This document shows positions 34,822 through 43,683 of a stretch of 64,000 nt of DNA, piece after piece. The DNA lies in the NCBI GenBank assembly GCA_001556025.1, contig LSIB01000008.1:1-64000 (forward strand). The letters run 5' to 3'. The position numbers and the translations under genes are program-made. Numbering within the stretch: the stretch's first letter is position 1; each line of letters opens with the position of its first letter. Below the pieces are notes generated by a model that was given only the letters and a program-made list of their open reading frames with translations, was not told where the DNA came from and did not search any database. The DNA comes from Rhizobiales bacterium CCH3-A5. Lineage in GTDB: Bacteria; Pseudomonadota; Alphaproteobacteria; Rhizobiales; Beijerinckiaceae.

Positions 34822-36129
34822 TCAGGCGGCGTCGAGGCTGACCCGATTGCGCCCGCTGCGCTTGGCAGCATAGAGCGCGCGGTCGGCGGCGTTCAGCGCA
34901 TCGTCGAAACTGCGCTGCTCGCCGATCTCCGCGACGCCGATCGAGACCGTGAGGCCGTCCCGCTGCTCGCCGATTTCCAGCGCCTCATGCGAGACGTCGA
35001 GACGGATGTGGTCGCTCTGCCGCATGGCCGCCCTTGCGTCGAGTCCGGGAAACAGAATGGCGAATTCCTCGCCGCCGATGCGGGCGAGGAGATGGCCGCC
35101 GCCATCGGCACACTGCGCGAGACAGCGCGCCACGCTCTTCAGGGCCTGGTCGCCGTAATCATGCCCGTAACTGTCGTTGAGACGCTTGAAATCGTCGATG
35201 TCGATGATCGCGACGGCGCTGCTGCGCTTCTTGGCGCGCGCCCGCTCGATCAGCGGCCCGGCCTGCTCGAAGAAGTGGCGGCGGTTATAAAGCCCGGTCA
35301 GGGCGTCGCGCGACGCCAGATTGTGCAGTTGCGCGATCTGCGCCAGCGTTTCGACATTGCTGGCGATCCGGCATTGCAGCTCTTCGGGGATGAACGGCAT
35401 CGAGATGAAGTCGTTGGCGCCCGCCTTGAGGAAACCGACGGAGACCATGCGGTCATTCGAGGACGAGACGCCGATCACGCGCAATCTGTCGGAGCGGAAC
35501 CGCCGGCGAATCCGGCGCGTGAGTTCGTAGCCGTCCATCTTCGGCATGTGGTAGTCGCTGACGACGAGCCGGATCTCCGGGTCGGCCTCCAGCATCGAGA
35601 GCGCCTCGGCGCCCGAGCCGGCCTCGACGACGTCGTATTGCTGGATTTTCAGCATCCTGACCAGCAGTCTGCGGGTGGCGGTCACGTCGTCGACGACGAG
35701 GATGCGCGTCTGGCGGTTGGCGAGCGCCCGCTCGACGGTGCCCATCAGGATGTCGAGGGCGAACTCGCTGTCCTTGGGCACATAGTCGATGACGTCGCGC
35801 TCCATGATGCGGTTGCGCGTCTCGAGGTCGAAGCTGGCCGTATGGACGATCGTCGGGATGCCGCGCTGGACCGCGAAATCGATCGCCTCGCCATGAGGCG
35901 CGTCGGGCAGGTTGAGGTCGACCACGGCGAGCGTGAACGCGGCGCGGTCGTCGGTGACCGCCTCATGCAATTCGTTGAGCGAGCGGCAGGAGACGAGCGG
36001 CAGTCCGATGGTATCCGTCAGGCGGCGGCACAGGGCCATCGAATAGGCTTTCGAATCCTCGACGACGAGGATCGTTCTGTCGCCGTCCACCGGTGCGGTT
36101 TTTTGGCTGGTGGAGGGTGGGTAACTCAT
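34822..36129 (-). CDS. REC-REC-GGDEF response regulator (PleD-like diguanylate cyclase)
   Basis: A 435-residue PleD-like protein making cyclic di-GMP. The first receiver (about 17-130) has phospho-acceptor Asp71 (VVDLNLPD) and VHTA/VPKD. The second (about 141-262) has Asp192 (VVSDYHMPKMDG). The cyclase domain begins SRDALTGLYNRRHFF and carries GGEEF at 352-356. No RxxD inhibition site lies five residues upstream (the region reads GGGHLLARI), so product inhibition by this site is unlikely. I chose ATG 36129, where the receiver domain starts soon after. No histidine kinase is adjacent. Confidence 0.93.
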   Translation of the reverse strand: MSYPPSTSQKTAPVDGDRTILVVEDSKAYSMALCRRLTDTIGLPLVSCRSLNELHEAVTDDRAAFTLAVVDLNLPDAPHGEAIDFAVQRGIPTIVHTASFDLETRNRIMERDVIDYVPKDSEFALDILMGTVERALANRQTRILVVDDVTATRRLLVRMLKIQQYDVVEAGSGAEALSMLEADPEIRLVVSDYHMPKMDGYELTRRIRRRFRSDRLRVIGVSSSNDRMVSVGFLKAGANDFISMPFIPEELQCRIASNVETLAQIAQLHNLASRDALTGLYNRRHFFEQAGPLIERARAKKRSSAVAIIDIDDFKRLNDSYGHDYGDQALKSVARCLAQCADGGGHLLARIGGEEFAILFPGLDARAAMRQSDHIRLDVSHEALEIGEQRDGLTVSIGVAEIGEQRSFDDALNAADRALYAAKRSGRNRVSLDAA

Positions 36130-36304
36130 GGGAGATCGTGCTCCTCCGGCCGCGCCGGAATCCGCCGGGGCCGGTCGCGGAAGCCTGATCGGGAATGCGC
36201 AAAAAAGCACCGTCGCTTGCATCGGGATAGACCGAGGCTGGTGAACGAGGAATTAACCAGGCATGGTGCGGCCGCGAGCGTCCTTGGCCGAAACGGGTCC
36301 GCTG

Positions 36305-38053
36305 TCACAGCCGCCAGGGCAGGATGTTTTCCGGCAGACGCCGGCCGAGCAGGTCGAGCCCGAGCATCACCACGAGGATGATGGCGCTGGCGCTGATCGC
36401 GACCGCGGCGGCCTCGCCTGCGAGCCCGGCCTCCTTCAGCGAGAACAGCACGACGCCGAGCGTCTCCGTGCCGGAGGACCAGAGCAGCGCCGAGACGGTG
36501 AGTTCGTTGAAGGCGATCAGGAAGACCATCAGCGCCGACACCATCGCGGCCGGCGCCAGGAGCGGCGCAACGATATGGCGCAGCATCTGCCACAGCGTCG
36601 CCCCGTCGAGCCGGGCCGCCTCCTCGTGATGCGCCTCGATCTGCGCCATCGCCGCGACGGGCGCTTTCAGCGCCAGCGGCAGGAAGCGTGCGAGATAGGC
36701 GAAGAGGATGATGAAGGGCGTGGCGTAGAGACTGACGCCCAGAACCGGCAGCGGCTTGAGAAAGAGCAGGATGCAGGCGATCGCAAGCACGACGCCGGGC
36801 AAGGCGTAGGGCAGTTCGATCACGAGTTCGACCCAGCGCCGGAACCGGCCCATGCGACGTTCCAGCCCATAGGCGAAGGCGATCGAGATCACGGACAGGA
36901 TCACGGCCGCCGCGCCCGCGAAGAGGAACGAGTTGCGGAAGGCGCGGACCGTGACCTGTTGGCGCATCAGCACCTCGGCGAATTTGTCGAAGGTCAGGCT
37001 CTGCCAGCTCAGCGCCACGCCGAGCGCCGGCGTCAGCGCCTCGCCGAGCAGAGCGAGCAGCGGCAGGCCGAGCTTGAGCGCCAGCAAGAGCCAGAGCGCC
37101 GCCGTCAGTGCGGCCCGCGCCCGGCCGAGCTTCCAGAAGGGCTGCAGCGGCCGCTCGATCTCGACCTTGCCACCGGCCCCGCGCGTCGCCAGCACGCTGG
37201 CGAGGATGCCGAGACCCGCCACCAGCCCCACCAGCAGCGAGAGCGCTGCGGCGTCCGAAAGGCCGGCGGGCCCGAAGCTCGACAACCGCCGATAGATCAG
37301 CGTCGGCAGGGTCAGGTAATTCACCGGCAGGCCCAGCAACGCGGGAATGCCGAAATTGCCGATGCCGGCGACGAAGGCGATCAGGGCCGCCGCGATGAGT
37401 TGCGGCCGCAGCACCGGCAGCAGGATGCGCGCGACGATCGTGGGTGGGCTCGCGCCCTCCATCTGCGCCGCCTCGATCAGCGAATGCGGTACGCTGCGCA
37501 GGCCCGACCAGAGTGTGATCGCGACCAGCGGGGCATGATGCAGCGCCATCACCAGGACGATGCCGCCGCGCCCGAGCAGCGGGTTTGGCGTGCCGGGTTC
37601 CGGCGAGAGGCCGAGCCAGCCCAGGATCGTCGAATGCGGCGCGAACAGCGAAAGGAAAGCGAGCGCCGCCACCTGCGGCGCGATCATCATCGAGAATACG
37701 AAGGCGAAGGCCAGCGGCCGCTTGCCCCGGACATCGGTGACGCCGAGCGCCAGCGCCACGAAGCTGCCGATGACCAGCGCGCCGAGCGCCGACAGGCTGG
37801 CGGTCTCGAGCGTGTGCATTGTCGCGTTGATGGCGGCGCGGCTGCCGATCTCGGCCAGCGCGGCGTCGGGGGCAAAGCGCCAGCCCGGCGCGAACGCCGC
37901 CGCCACAAGCCTCAGGAAAGGGAGGGCGCCGAGCAGCAGCGCCGCAAGCGTCAGGAGCGCCGGGAGGCCGAGGCCGGCCGGCAGACGCAGCGTCGGGCCC
38001 GGCAGGCTGAAGCTGCTGCTCCGGCCTGTCGGCGAAGGCGCGACGATGGTCAC
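36305..38053 (-). CDS. ABC importer permease with two fused transport domains
   Basis: Membrane permease of 582 residues with about twelve hydrophobic segments, made of two binding-protein-dependent transport domains. EAA-type loops appear as LIEAAQMEGASPPTIVARILLPVL in the first half and EEAARLDGATLWQMLRHIVAPLL in the second. This fused layout is that of FbpB/AfuB, ThiP and some phosphonate permeases. It lies 24 bases after the solute-binding protein gene. No ATPase gene follows: the next gene is an unrelated response regulator. The system must borrow an ATPase from elsewhere. Confidence 0.92.
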   Translation of the reverse strand: MTIVAPSPTGRSSSFSLPGPTLRLPAGLGLPALLTLAALLLGALPFLRLVAAAFAPGWRFAPDAALAEIGSRAAINATMHTLETASLSALGALVIGSFVALALGVTDVRGKRPLAFAFVFSMMIAPQVAALAFLSLFAPHSTILGWLGLSPEPGTPNPLLGRGGIVLVMALHHAPLVAITLWSGLRSVPHSLIEAAQMEGASPPTIVARILLPVLRPQLIAAALIAFVAGIGNFGIPALLGLPVNYLTLPTLIYRRLSSFGPAGLSDAAALSLLVGLVAGLGILASVLATRGAGGKVEIERPLQPFWKLGRARAALTAALWLLLALKLGLPLLALLGEALTPALGVALSWQSLTFDKFAEVLMRQQVTVRAFRNSFLFAGAAAVILSVISIAFAYGLERRMGRFRRWVELVIELPYALPGVVLAIACILLFLKPLPVLGVSLYATPFIILFAYLARFLPLALKAPVAAMAQIEAHHEEAARLDGATLWQMLRHIVAPLLAPAAMVSALMVFLIAFNELTVSALLWSSGTETLGVVLFSLKEAGLAGEAAAVAISASAIILVVMLGLDLLGRRLPENILPWRL

Positions 38054-38077
38054 CTATGCCGGCCCCGTCCCGCGGAC

Positions 38078-39091
38078 TTACTCGAAGATCGCGCTGAAGC
38101 GCTTGCGCGCGGCGGTCTCGTCGGCCAGCGCCTTGGCGGCGTCGAACGGCATCAGCTTGATCTGGCTCCTGGCCGGGTACCCGGCCGGCAGCGCGACGTC
38201 GGGATGGGCTGCGACATAGCCCTGCTTCAGCGCCAGCGCCTGGCCTTCGGCCGAGAGCAGGAAATCGACGAAGGCCTTGGCGGCTTCCGGGTTTTTAGCG
38301 GTGCGGAGAATCGCGACCGGCTCGCTGACCGCCGAGACGCCCTCGCTCGGGAAGACGAACTCGACCGGCGCGCCCTTGGCCTTCTCGCGGATCGGCATGA
38401 AATCGACGATCATGCCGTAAAGCTTCTCGCCGGTGGCGACCTGCCGGAGGATGTCGCCATTGCCGCCGGCGGCCAGCGCGCCGTTGCTCTTGAGCGCCTC
38501 GTAGTAGCTCCAGCCGCCGGGCAGGGTGCCCGTCAGCGTGATGGTGTGGATCAGGGCCGCGCCCGAGGTCAGCGGGCTCGGCATGGCGAGAAGGCCCTTG
38601 GCCTCCGGCTTGGCGAGATCGGCCCAGCTCGCAGGCTTCATCGCGGCCTTCGTGTTGTAGACGATGCCGGTGGTGATCAGCTTGGTAGCGAACCACATCT
38701 TCTGCGGATCGTGGATGCCGGCGGGATAGGCCGCCACATCCGCCTTGTCGTGCGCCAGCAGGCGGTTTTCCTTCTTGAGTCCCTCCATGGTCACCGAATC
38801 GGCGATCAGCAGCACGTCGGCCTGCGGCGCGCCGGCCTCGAACTCGGCCCGCAGCTTGGCCATCACGCGCGGCGTGCCGTCTCGCACGAAGCTGACCTCG
38901 ACCTTGGGGTACTTCGCCTTGAAGGCGTCGATCGTCTGCTGCGCGTCCGTGTTGGGCTGGCTCGTATAGAGCACGAGCTTGCCCTCGGCGGCGAGCGCGG
39001 CTGCCGGCGCGCCGGCGACCAGCGCGGTCATGCCGCCGGCGAGAAGCGTCTTTGCAATCAGGCGTCTGGCCATCGCGTTCGTGGAAGACAT
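38078..39091 (-). CDS. ABC importer substrate-binding protein (family 1, AfuA/PhnS-like)
   Basis: Periplasmic binding protein of 337 residues. A signal peptide (RRLIAKTLLAGGMTALVAGAPAAALAAEGK) leads to KLVLYTSQPNTDAQQTIDAFKAKYPKVEVSF, the entry strand of ferric-iron/phosphonate-type binding proteins. The tandem tyrosines that bind iron in FbpA are not seen at the expected place (the stretch reads LYGMIVDFM), so a ferric ligand is doubtful and a phosphonate or other small anion is possible. I chose ATG 39091 because it gives a proper signal peptide. It is divergent from another ABC binding-protein gene. Confidence 0.9.
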   Translation of the reverse strand: MSSTNAMARRLIAKTLLAGGMTALVAGAPAAALAAEGKLVLYTSQPNTDAQQTIDAFKAKYPKVEVSFVRDGTPRVMAKLRAEFEAGAPQADVLLIADSVTMEGLKKENRLLAHDKADVAAYPAGIHDPQKMWFATKLITTGIVYNTKAAMKPASWADLAKPEAKGLLAMPSPLTSGAALIHTITLTGTLPGGWSYYEALKSNGALAAGGNGDILRQVATGEKLYGMIVDFMPIREKAKGAPVEFVFPSEGVSAVSEPVAILRTAKNPEAAKAFVDFLLSAEGQALALKQGYVAAHPDVALPAGYPARSQIKLMPFDAAKALADETAARKRFSAIFE

Positions 39092-39321
39092 CGTCAATCT
39101 CCTGCCCCTGGGCGGTCCATCTCTGCGCGCGGCGGTAGACCTTGCATATGACATATCGGTGAAGGTCGTCGCTGTCATGCCGGGCCGCCGGGCCTGCCGC
39201 CCGGCGAGGCGGTCGGGGCCGGGCGGACTTGGCGCCAATGCCGATATTTCCTGCATTCGCCCGGCTTGTTTGTCATGGGGGTTTTCGATTAGTGTGACTA
39301 CAAGGCGCGGCAAAACGCCGG

Positions 39322-39338
39322 ATTTAAACGTTTTAAAT
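39322..39338. promoter_or_regulatory. AT-rich palindrome before the second ABC operon, possible operator
   Basis: ATTTAAA-CGT-TTTAAAT is a perfect 7-3-7 palindrome directly in front of the GGGAGG ribosome-binding site of the binding-protein gene at 39351. It stands out in GC-rich DNA. The AAACGTTT core resembles LacI-family operators, fitting a sugar-type importer. No regulator gene is adjacent. Confidence 0.45.
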
Positions 39339-39350
39339 GGGAGGATACCG

Positions 39351-40730
39351 ATGAAAACCATGCGTCATCTCGTGGCCGGCGTCGCCGCCGCCGCCGTCGT
39401 GACGGGCTGGACCGGAGCTGCGCTCGCACAGGAGACGGTCCAGGTCTGGTTCACCAAGGGCTTCTACAAGGGCGAGGACGATGCGCTGCTCGCCGTCGTC
39501 GACAAGTTCCAGAAGGCGACCGGCGTCAAGGTCGATCTGTCGCTTTATGCGACCGAGGATTGCGTGACGAAATCGGTCGGCGCGGTCCAGGCCGGCACGC
39601 CGCCCGATGTCGGCTTCTGCACCACCTACGACTTCCGCACCACCGGGCAATGGGCCTTCGAGGGCAAGCTCGAGGATGTCAGCGACGCGATCGAGCCGAT
39701 CAAGGGGACGATCCAGCCGCAGGCGCTGGCGACCACCTTCCTGATGAACGACAAGGCCAAGAAGAAGGCTTATTACGCCTTCCCGGTCCAGCAGCAGATG
39801 ATGCACATCACCTACTGGAAGGACATGCTGGAAGAGGCCGGATTCAAGGAGAGCGACATTCCCAAGGGCTGGAACGGCTACTGGGACTTCTGGTGCGACA
39901 AGGTTCAGGCCGGCCTGCGCGCCAAGGGCAAGCGCGTCTACGCCGTCGGCCATCCGATGGGCGTCGCGGCCTCCGACACCTTCTACTCGTTCCTCACCTT
40001 CGCCAACGCCTATGGCGCGCAGGTCGTGGACGAGGACGGCAAGATCGTGCTCGACCAGCCCAAGAACAAGGCGGCGATGATCGAGGCCGTGAAGTCCTAC
40101 GCCAACATCCAGCAGCGCGGCTGCACGCCGCCCTCCTCGGTGAACTGGCTCGATCCGGACAACAACGTCGCCTTCCACAACAAGACGACCGTGATGACGC
40201 ATAACGCGACCATCTCGATCGCGGCCAAGCATCTCGACGACATGAACAATCAGGCGCTGACCCAGGAGCAGCGCGACCAGGCCAAGAAGAACTACTACGA
40301 CAACATCCGCACGGCCGAGTTCCCCAACAAGCCCGACGGCAGCAAGATGACCAATCTGGCCGCCGTGAAGACCGCCGTGGTCTTCGCCGACGGCAAGAAC
40401 AAGAAGCGTGGCAAGGAGTTCATGGCCTTCATGATGAAGGACGAGAACCTGCGTCCCTTCGTCGAGGGCTCGGTCGGCCGCTGGTTCCCGACCACGATCG
40501 AGGCCGCCAAGGCTCCGTTCTGGACGGGCGACGATCCGCACCGCAAGATCGTGCAGAAGCAGTACACGGACGGCACCGTGCCGTTCCAGTTCGTCTACAA
40601 CTACAAGTTCACGGCGGTGAACGCCGAGAACGTCTGGGCCAAAGCGGTCAACCGCGTCGTGCAGGACAAGATCGCGCCCGACGTCGCCGTCGACGAGATG
40701 ATCGCCCGCATCAAGCAGATCGCCGGCTGA
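39351..40730 (+). CDS. Sugar-type ABC importer substrate-binding protein
   Basis: Periplasmic binding protein of family 1 (459 residues) for a CUT1-type importer. A signal peptide ending AALAQE is followed by VQVWFTKGFYKGEDDALLAVVDKFQKATGVKVDLSLY, typical of carbohydrate binders. Start ATG 39351 has GGGAGG seven bases upstream. Genes for two permeases, transaldolase and an SDR follow in the same direction. This suggests uptake of a sugar or polyol that enters the pentose-phosphate pathway; the exact substrate cannot be read from sequence. Confidence 0.92.
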   Translation: MKTMRHLVAGVAAAAVVTGWTGAALAQETVQVWFTKGFYKGEDDALLAVVDKFQKATGVKVDLSLYATEDCVTKSVGAVQAGTPPDVGFCTTYDFRTTGQWAFEGKLEDVSDAIEPIKGTIQPQALATTFLMNDKAKKKAYYAFPVQQQMMHITYWKDMLEEAGFKESDIPKGWNGYWDFWCDKVQAGLRAKGKRVYAVGHPMGVAASDTFYSFLTFANAYGAQVVDEDGKIVLDQPKNKAAMIEAVKSYANIQQRGCTPPSSVNWLDPDNNVAFHNKTTVMTHNATISIAAKHLDDMNNQALTQEQRDQAKKNYYDNIRTAEFPNKPDGSKMTNLAAVKTAVVFADGKNKKRGKEFMAFMMKDENLRPFVEGSVGRWFPTTIEAAKAPFWTGDDPHRKIVQKQYTDGTVPFQFVYNYKFTAVNAENVWAKAVNRVVQDKIAPDVAVDEMIARIKQIAG

Positions 40731-40761
40731 CGCCTGCGCTCTACGAAAAGAAGACCAACAA

Positions 40762-40794
40762 GGCGTCCTGCGGCAAAAAGAGCCGCGGGACGCC
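40762..40794 (+). terminator. Strong intercistronic hairpin after the binding-protein gene
   Basis: GGCGTCCTGCGGC (40762-40774) pairs with GCCGCGGGACGCC (40782-40794) over 13 bases with one G-U pair and a 7-base AAAAAGA loop. No T-run follows, so it is more likely an mRNA stabiliser or partial attenuator. Such hairpins let the binding protein be made in excess over permeases. Confidence 0.55.
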
Positions 40795-40833
40795 GACCTG
40801 TCTGACGAGGGCAGGGCGAGGAGGGAGTGAGCC

Positions 40834-41727
40834 ATGACAGCGACCACGATGGCCGTGCCGATGTCCGCACCGGCCAGCAACGCGACCTCGGGCCATACCC
40901 GCGACCGCGCGCTCTGGGGCGCGATCATGCTGGCGCCTTATGTGCTCGTCTTCACTGTGATGGTGGCCTATCCGGTCGCCTACGGCCTCTGGCTCGGCCT
41001 CAACTGGAATTCCTATCGCGCGCTCTTCGCCGATCCGATCTTCCTGCGCACCGTCGTCAACACCATCGTCTTCCTCTTCGTGGCGGTGAACCTTAAGTTC
41101 CTGATCGCGCTCTGGCTCTCGGGCTTCTTCGTGGCGCAGCGGGCCTGGGTCCGCATCGTGCTGGTGCTGTTCATCCTGCCCTGGGCCGTGCCGTCGATCC
41201 CGACCATTCTGTCCTTCCGGGTGATGCTCAACCCCGAGAACGGCATGATCAACCAGCAGCTCTTCCAGTGGTTCGGCATCGTCGAGGGGCCGGGCTGGCT
41301 GACCGATCCGACGCTCGCTTTCGCCTGCTCGGTCATGGTCCATATCTGGAAGTCGCTGCCGTTCTGGACGCTGATCCTGGTCACCGGTCGGCTCGCCATC
41401 TCCGCCGATCTCTATGAGGCGGCCAGCGTCGACGGCGCCAGCAAATGGCAGCAGTTCAAGTTCATCACCTGGCCCTCGCTGGCGACGCTTTACGTGACCT
41501 CGACCATGCTCTCGATGATCTGGACACTGGGCGACTTCAATAGCGTCTACCTGCTCACAGGCGGCGGTCCGGGCGACCTCAACCATGTGCTTGCCACGCT
41601 CGGCATCCGCTACATGCGCAACAACAATCTCGATCTCGGCATCGCCTCGATCATCGTCGCCATGCCGCTGATCCTACCGATGGTCTACTTCATGGTGAAG
41701 CGCCTCTCCAAGGGAGCCGACGCATGA
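40834..41727 (+). CDS. Sugar-type ABC importer permease (MalF-like)
   Basis: Inner-membrane permease of 297 residues with six hydrophobic helices. The ATPase-contacting EAA loop is YEAASVDGASKWQQFKFITWPSL, and the MalF-like end has GGPGDLNHVLATLGIRYM. Start ATG 40834 follows GAGGGAG. Its stop overlaps the next permease by four bases (ATGA). It lies 103 bases after the binding-protein gene, separated by a strong hairpin. Confidence 0.94.
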   Translation: MTATTMAVPMSAPASNATSGHTRDRALWGAIMLAPYVLVFTVMVAYPVAYGLWLGLNWNSYRALFADPIFLRTVVNTIVFLFVAVNLKFLIALWLSGFFVAQRAWVRIVLVLFILPWAVPSIPTILSFRVMLNPENGMINQQLFQWFGIVEGPGWLTDPTLAFACSVMVHIWKSLPFWTLILVTGRLAISADLYEAASVDGASKWQQFKFITWPSLATLYVTSTMLSMIWTLGDFNSVYLLTGGGPGDLNHVLATLGIRYMRNNNLDLGIASIIVAMPLILPMVYFMVKRLSKGADA

Positions 41728-42560
41728 AAAAGCTCATCGACGAAGGCAAGCTCATCCTGATCGCCATCCCGGTCCTGCTCTGGACGCTGCTGCCGATCTA
41801 CCACCTGTTCGTGCTGTCGATCTCGAACCAGGAGGCGATGCTGGCCGGCACGCTCTGGCCGGCCAAGCCGACGCTGCAGAACTTCCAGATCGTCTTCAAT
41901 CAGCAACATTACTACCTGTCGAATTTCTGGCGGCAGATGTTCAACAGCTTCTTCATCGCGGTCACCACCGGGCTTTTGACGCTGTTCGTCGCGACCTTCG
42001 CCGCCTTCGCGATCTCGCGCCTCAAGGTTGCAGGCGGGCGCACCATCATGAACCTGGCGCTCGCAACCTATCTGATCCCGGCCGCCTTCCTCGCCATCCC
42101 GATGTACAAGGCGATGGGCAATTACGGGCTGCTCAATACGCAGACCGCGCTGATCCTGGCCATGGTCGCGCTGGCCTCGCCCTATGCGATCTGGGTTCTG
42201 AAGCAGGCCTCCGACAAGCTGCCCAAGGAACTCGACGAGGCGGCGATCATGGATGGCGCGACCTCGCTCCAGCTCTTCCGGCTGGTCTACTTGCCGCTGA
42301 TGAAGCCCTCGATGGTCGTCATCGGCATCTACGCGCTGCTGCTCGCCTGGAACGAGTATCTCTACGCCTTCCTGCTGCTCTCCAGTGAGCAGGCAGTGCC
42401 GCTGGCGGTGGGGCTCGGCCTCTTCCTCTCGGCCGACGACGCGCCGTGGAACCTCTTGATGGCGGCTGGCCTGCTCTATGCGATCCCGCCAGCGGTGATC
42501 TATTACGGCTTCCGCAAGAACATGGTCGGCGGACTGACGGCGGGCGCGGTGAAGAGCTGA
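41724..42560 (+). CDS. Sugar-type ABC importer permease (MalG-like)
   Basis: Inner-membrane permease of 278 residues, partner of the preceding subunit. It has the MalG-type order: first helix [52 protein letters not shown], then the EAA loop [27 protein letters not shown]. Together the two permeases form the channel. The ATPase is not encoded in the window; CUT1 systems commonly share one UgpC/MsmX-type ATPase, which would explain this. Confidence 0.94.
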   Translation: MKKLIDEGKLILIAIPVLLWTLLPIYHLFVLSISNQEAMLAGTLWPAKPTLQNFQIVFNQQHYYLSNFWRQMFNSFFIAVTTGLLTLFVATFAAFAISRLKVAGGRTIMNLALATYLIPAAFLAIPMYKAMGNYGLLNTQTALILAMVALASPYAIWVLKQASDKLPKELDEAAIMDGATSLQLFRLVYLPLMKPSMVVIGIYALLLAWNEYLYAFLLLSSEQAVPLAVGLGLFLSADDAPWNLLMAAGLLYAIPPAVIYYGFRKNMVGGLTAGAVKS

Positions 42561-42577
42561 GGGCGGCTCCCCTCGTT

Positions 42578-42643
42578 ATTGCGAGCACGGCGAAGCAATC
42601 CGGCGTCCCCGACATCGCTGGATTGCTTCGCTGCGCTCGCAAT
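42578..42643. repeat. Palindromic intergenic element (REP-like)
   Basis: Arms 42578-42601 and 42620-42643 match as reverse complements at 22 of 24 bases, each built from ATTGCGAGC and GCGAAGCAATCC. The sequence resembles a palindrome I know as frequent in intergenic regions of rhizobial genomes. It lies between the MalG-like permease and transaldolase genes and would form a long RNA hairpin after the permease. Confidence 0.7.
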
Positions 42644-42702
42644 CACGTCACAGGTCGCGGATAGTGGGCCTCGATAATGACCGCGTGATCCAGGGATATG
42701 AA

Positions 42703-43677
42703 ATGACCGCTTCGAAACTCGACCAGCTCCGCGAGATGACCGTCGTCGTCGCCGACACCGGCGACATCGAGGCGGTGCGCCGCCTCCAGCCGGTTGACTG
42801 CACCACCAACCCGACGCTGATCCTGAAAGCCGTCGAGACGCCGGCCTACGCCCATCTCGTCGATGAAGCGATCGACTGGGGCAAACGCGAGGGCAGCACC
42901 AGTGAGGCGGCGGTACATGCGGTCTGCGATCGGCTCGCCGTCGCCTTCGGCGCGGAACTGACGAAGATCGTGCCGGGCCGGGTCTCGACCGAGGTCGATG
43001 CGGACCTCTCCTTCGACACTGAAGCCACGATCGCCAAGGCCCGCGCCATCATCGCCGCCTACAAGGCGCGCGGCATCGGCAAAGAGCGCATCCTGATCAA
43101 GATCGCCTCGACCTGGGAGGGCATCCAGGCGGCGAAAGTGCTGCAGGCCGAGGGCATCGACTGCAACCTGACGCTGCTCTTTGCCCTTCCGCAGGCGGTG
43201 GCCTGCGCCGATGCGAAGGCCTTTCTGATCTCGCCCTTCGTCGGCCGCATCCTCGACTGGCACGTCAAGGCCGGCGGTGGTCCCTATACGGCCGAGACCG
43301 ATCCGGGCGTGGTCTCGGTCAAGAGCATCTACGCCTATTACAAGGCGCTCGGCATCAAGACGGTCGTCATGGGCGCGTCTTTCCGCAACATCGGCGAGAT
43401 CGAGGCGCTGGCCGGCTGCGACCGGCTCACCATCGGTCCGAGCCTGCTCGACGAACTGGCTGCCGCGACCGGCGACCTGCCGCGCAGGCTGTCGCCCGCC
43501 GCCTCGCCGCAAGCCGTTTCGGAGGCCTTCACAAAGCCGATCGTGCTCGACGAAAAGGCCTTCCGCTTTGCGATGAACGAGGACGCCATGGCGAGCGACA
43601 AGCTGGCCGAGGGCATTCGCGGCTTCGTCAAGGATCTGCGCGGGTTGAGGAAGCTCGTCGCCGCCCGGCTGGCCTGA
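42703..43677 (+). CDS. tal: Transaldolase
   Basis: Moves a dihydroxyacetone unit between sugar phosphates in the non-oxidative pentose-phosphate pathway. The 324-residue protein is of the long TalB type. It has [13 protein letters not shown], the [18 protein letters not shown] motif and [19 protein letters not shown] with the Schiff-base lysine. [26 protein letters not shown] follows. I chose ATG 42703 (family-like start [12 protein letters not shown]) over a GTG at 42664. It follows the importer genes across a palindromic element and precedes an SDR by six bases. Confidence 0.95.
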   Translation: MTASKLDQLREMTVVVADTGDIEAVRRLQPVDCTTNPTLILKAVETPAYAHLVDEAIDWGKREGSTSEAAVHAVCDRLAVAFGAELTKIVPGRVSTEVDADLSFDTEATIAKARAIIAAYKARGIGKERILIKIASTWEGIQAAKVLQAEGIDCNLTLLFALPQAVACADAKAFLISPFVGRILDWHVKAGGGPYTAETDPGVVSVKSIYAYYKALGIKTVVMGASFRNIGEIEALAGCDRLTIGPSLLDELAAATGDLPRRLSPAASPQAVSEAFTKPIVLDEKAFRFAMNEDAMASDKLAEGIRGFVKDLRGLRKLVAARLA

Positions 43678-43683
43678 GCGACG

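Noticed and set aside
36263..39151. A 962-codon plus-strand frame opposite the ABC permease and binding-protein genes.
   Set aside because: It is an antisense shadow in GC-rich DNA, rich in Arg, Gln and Asp with no domain, while the minus strand encodes clear transporter proteins.
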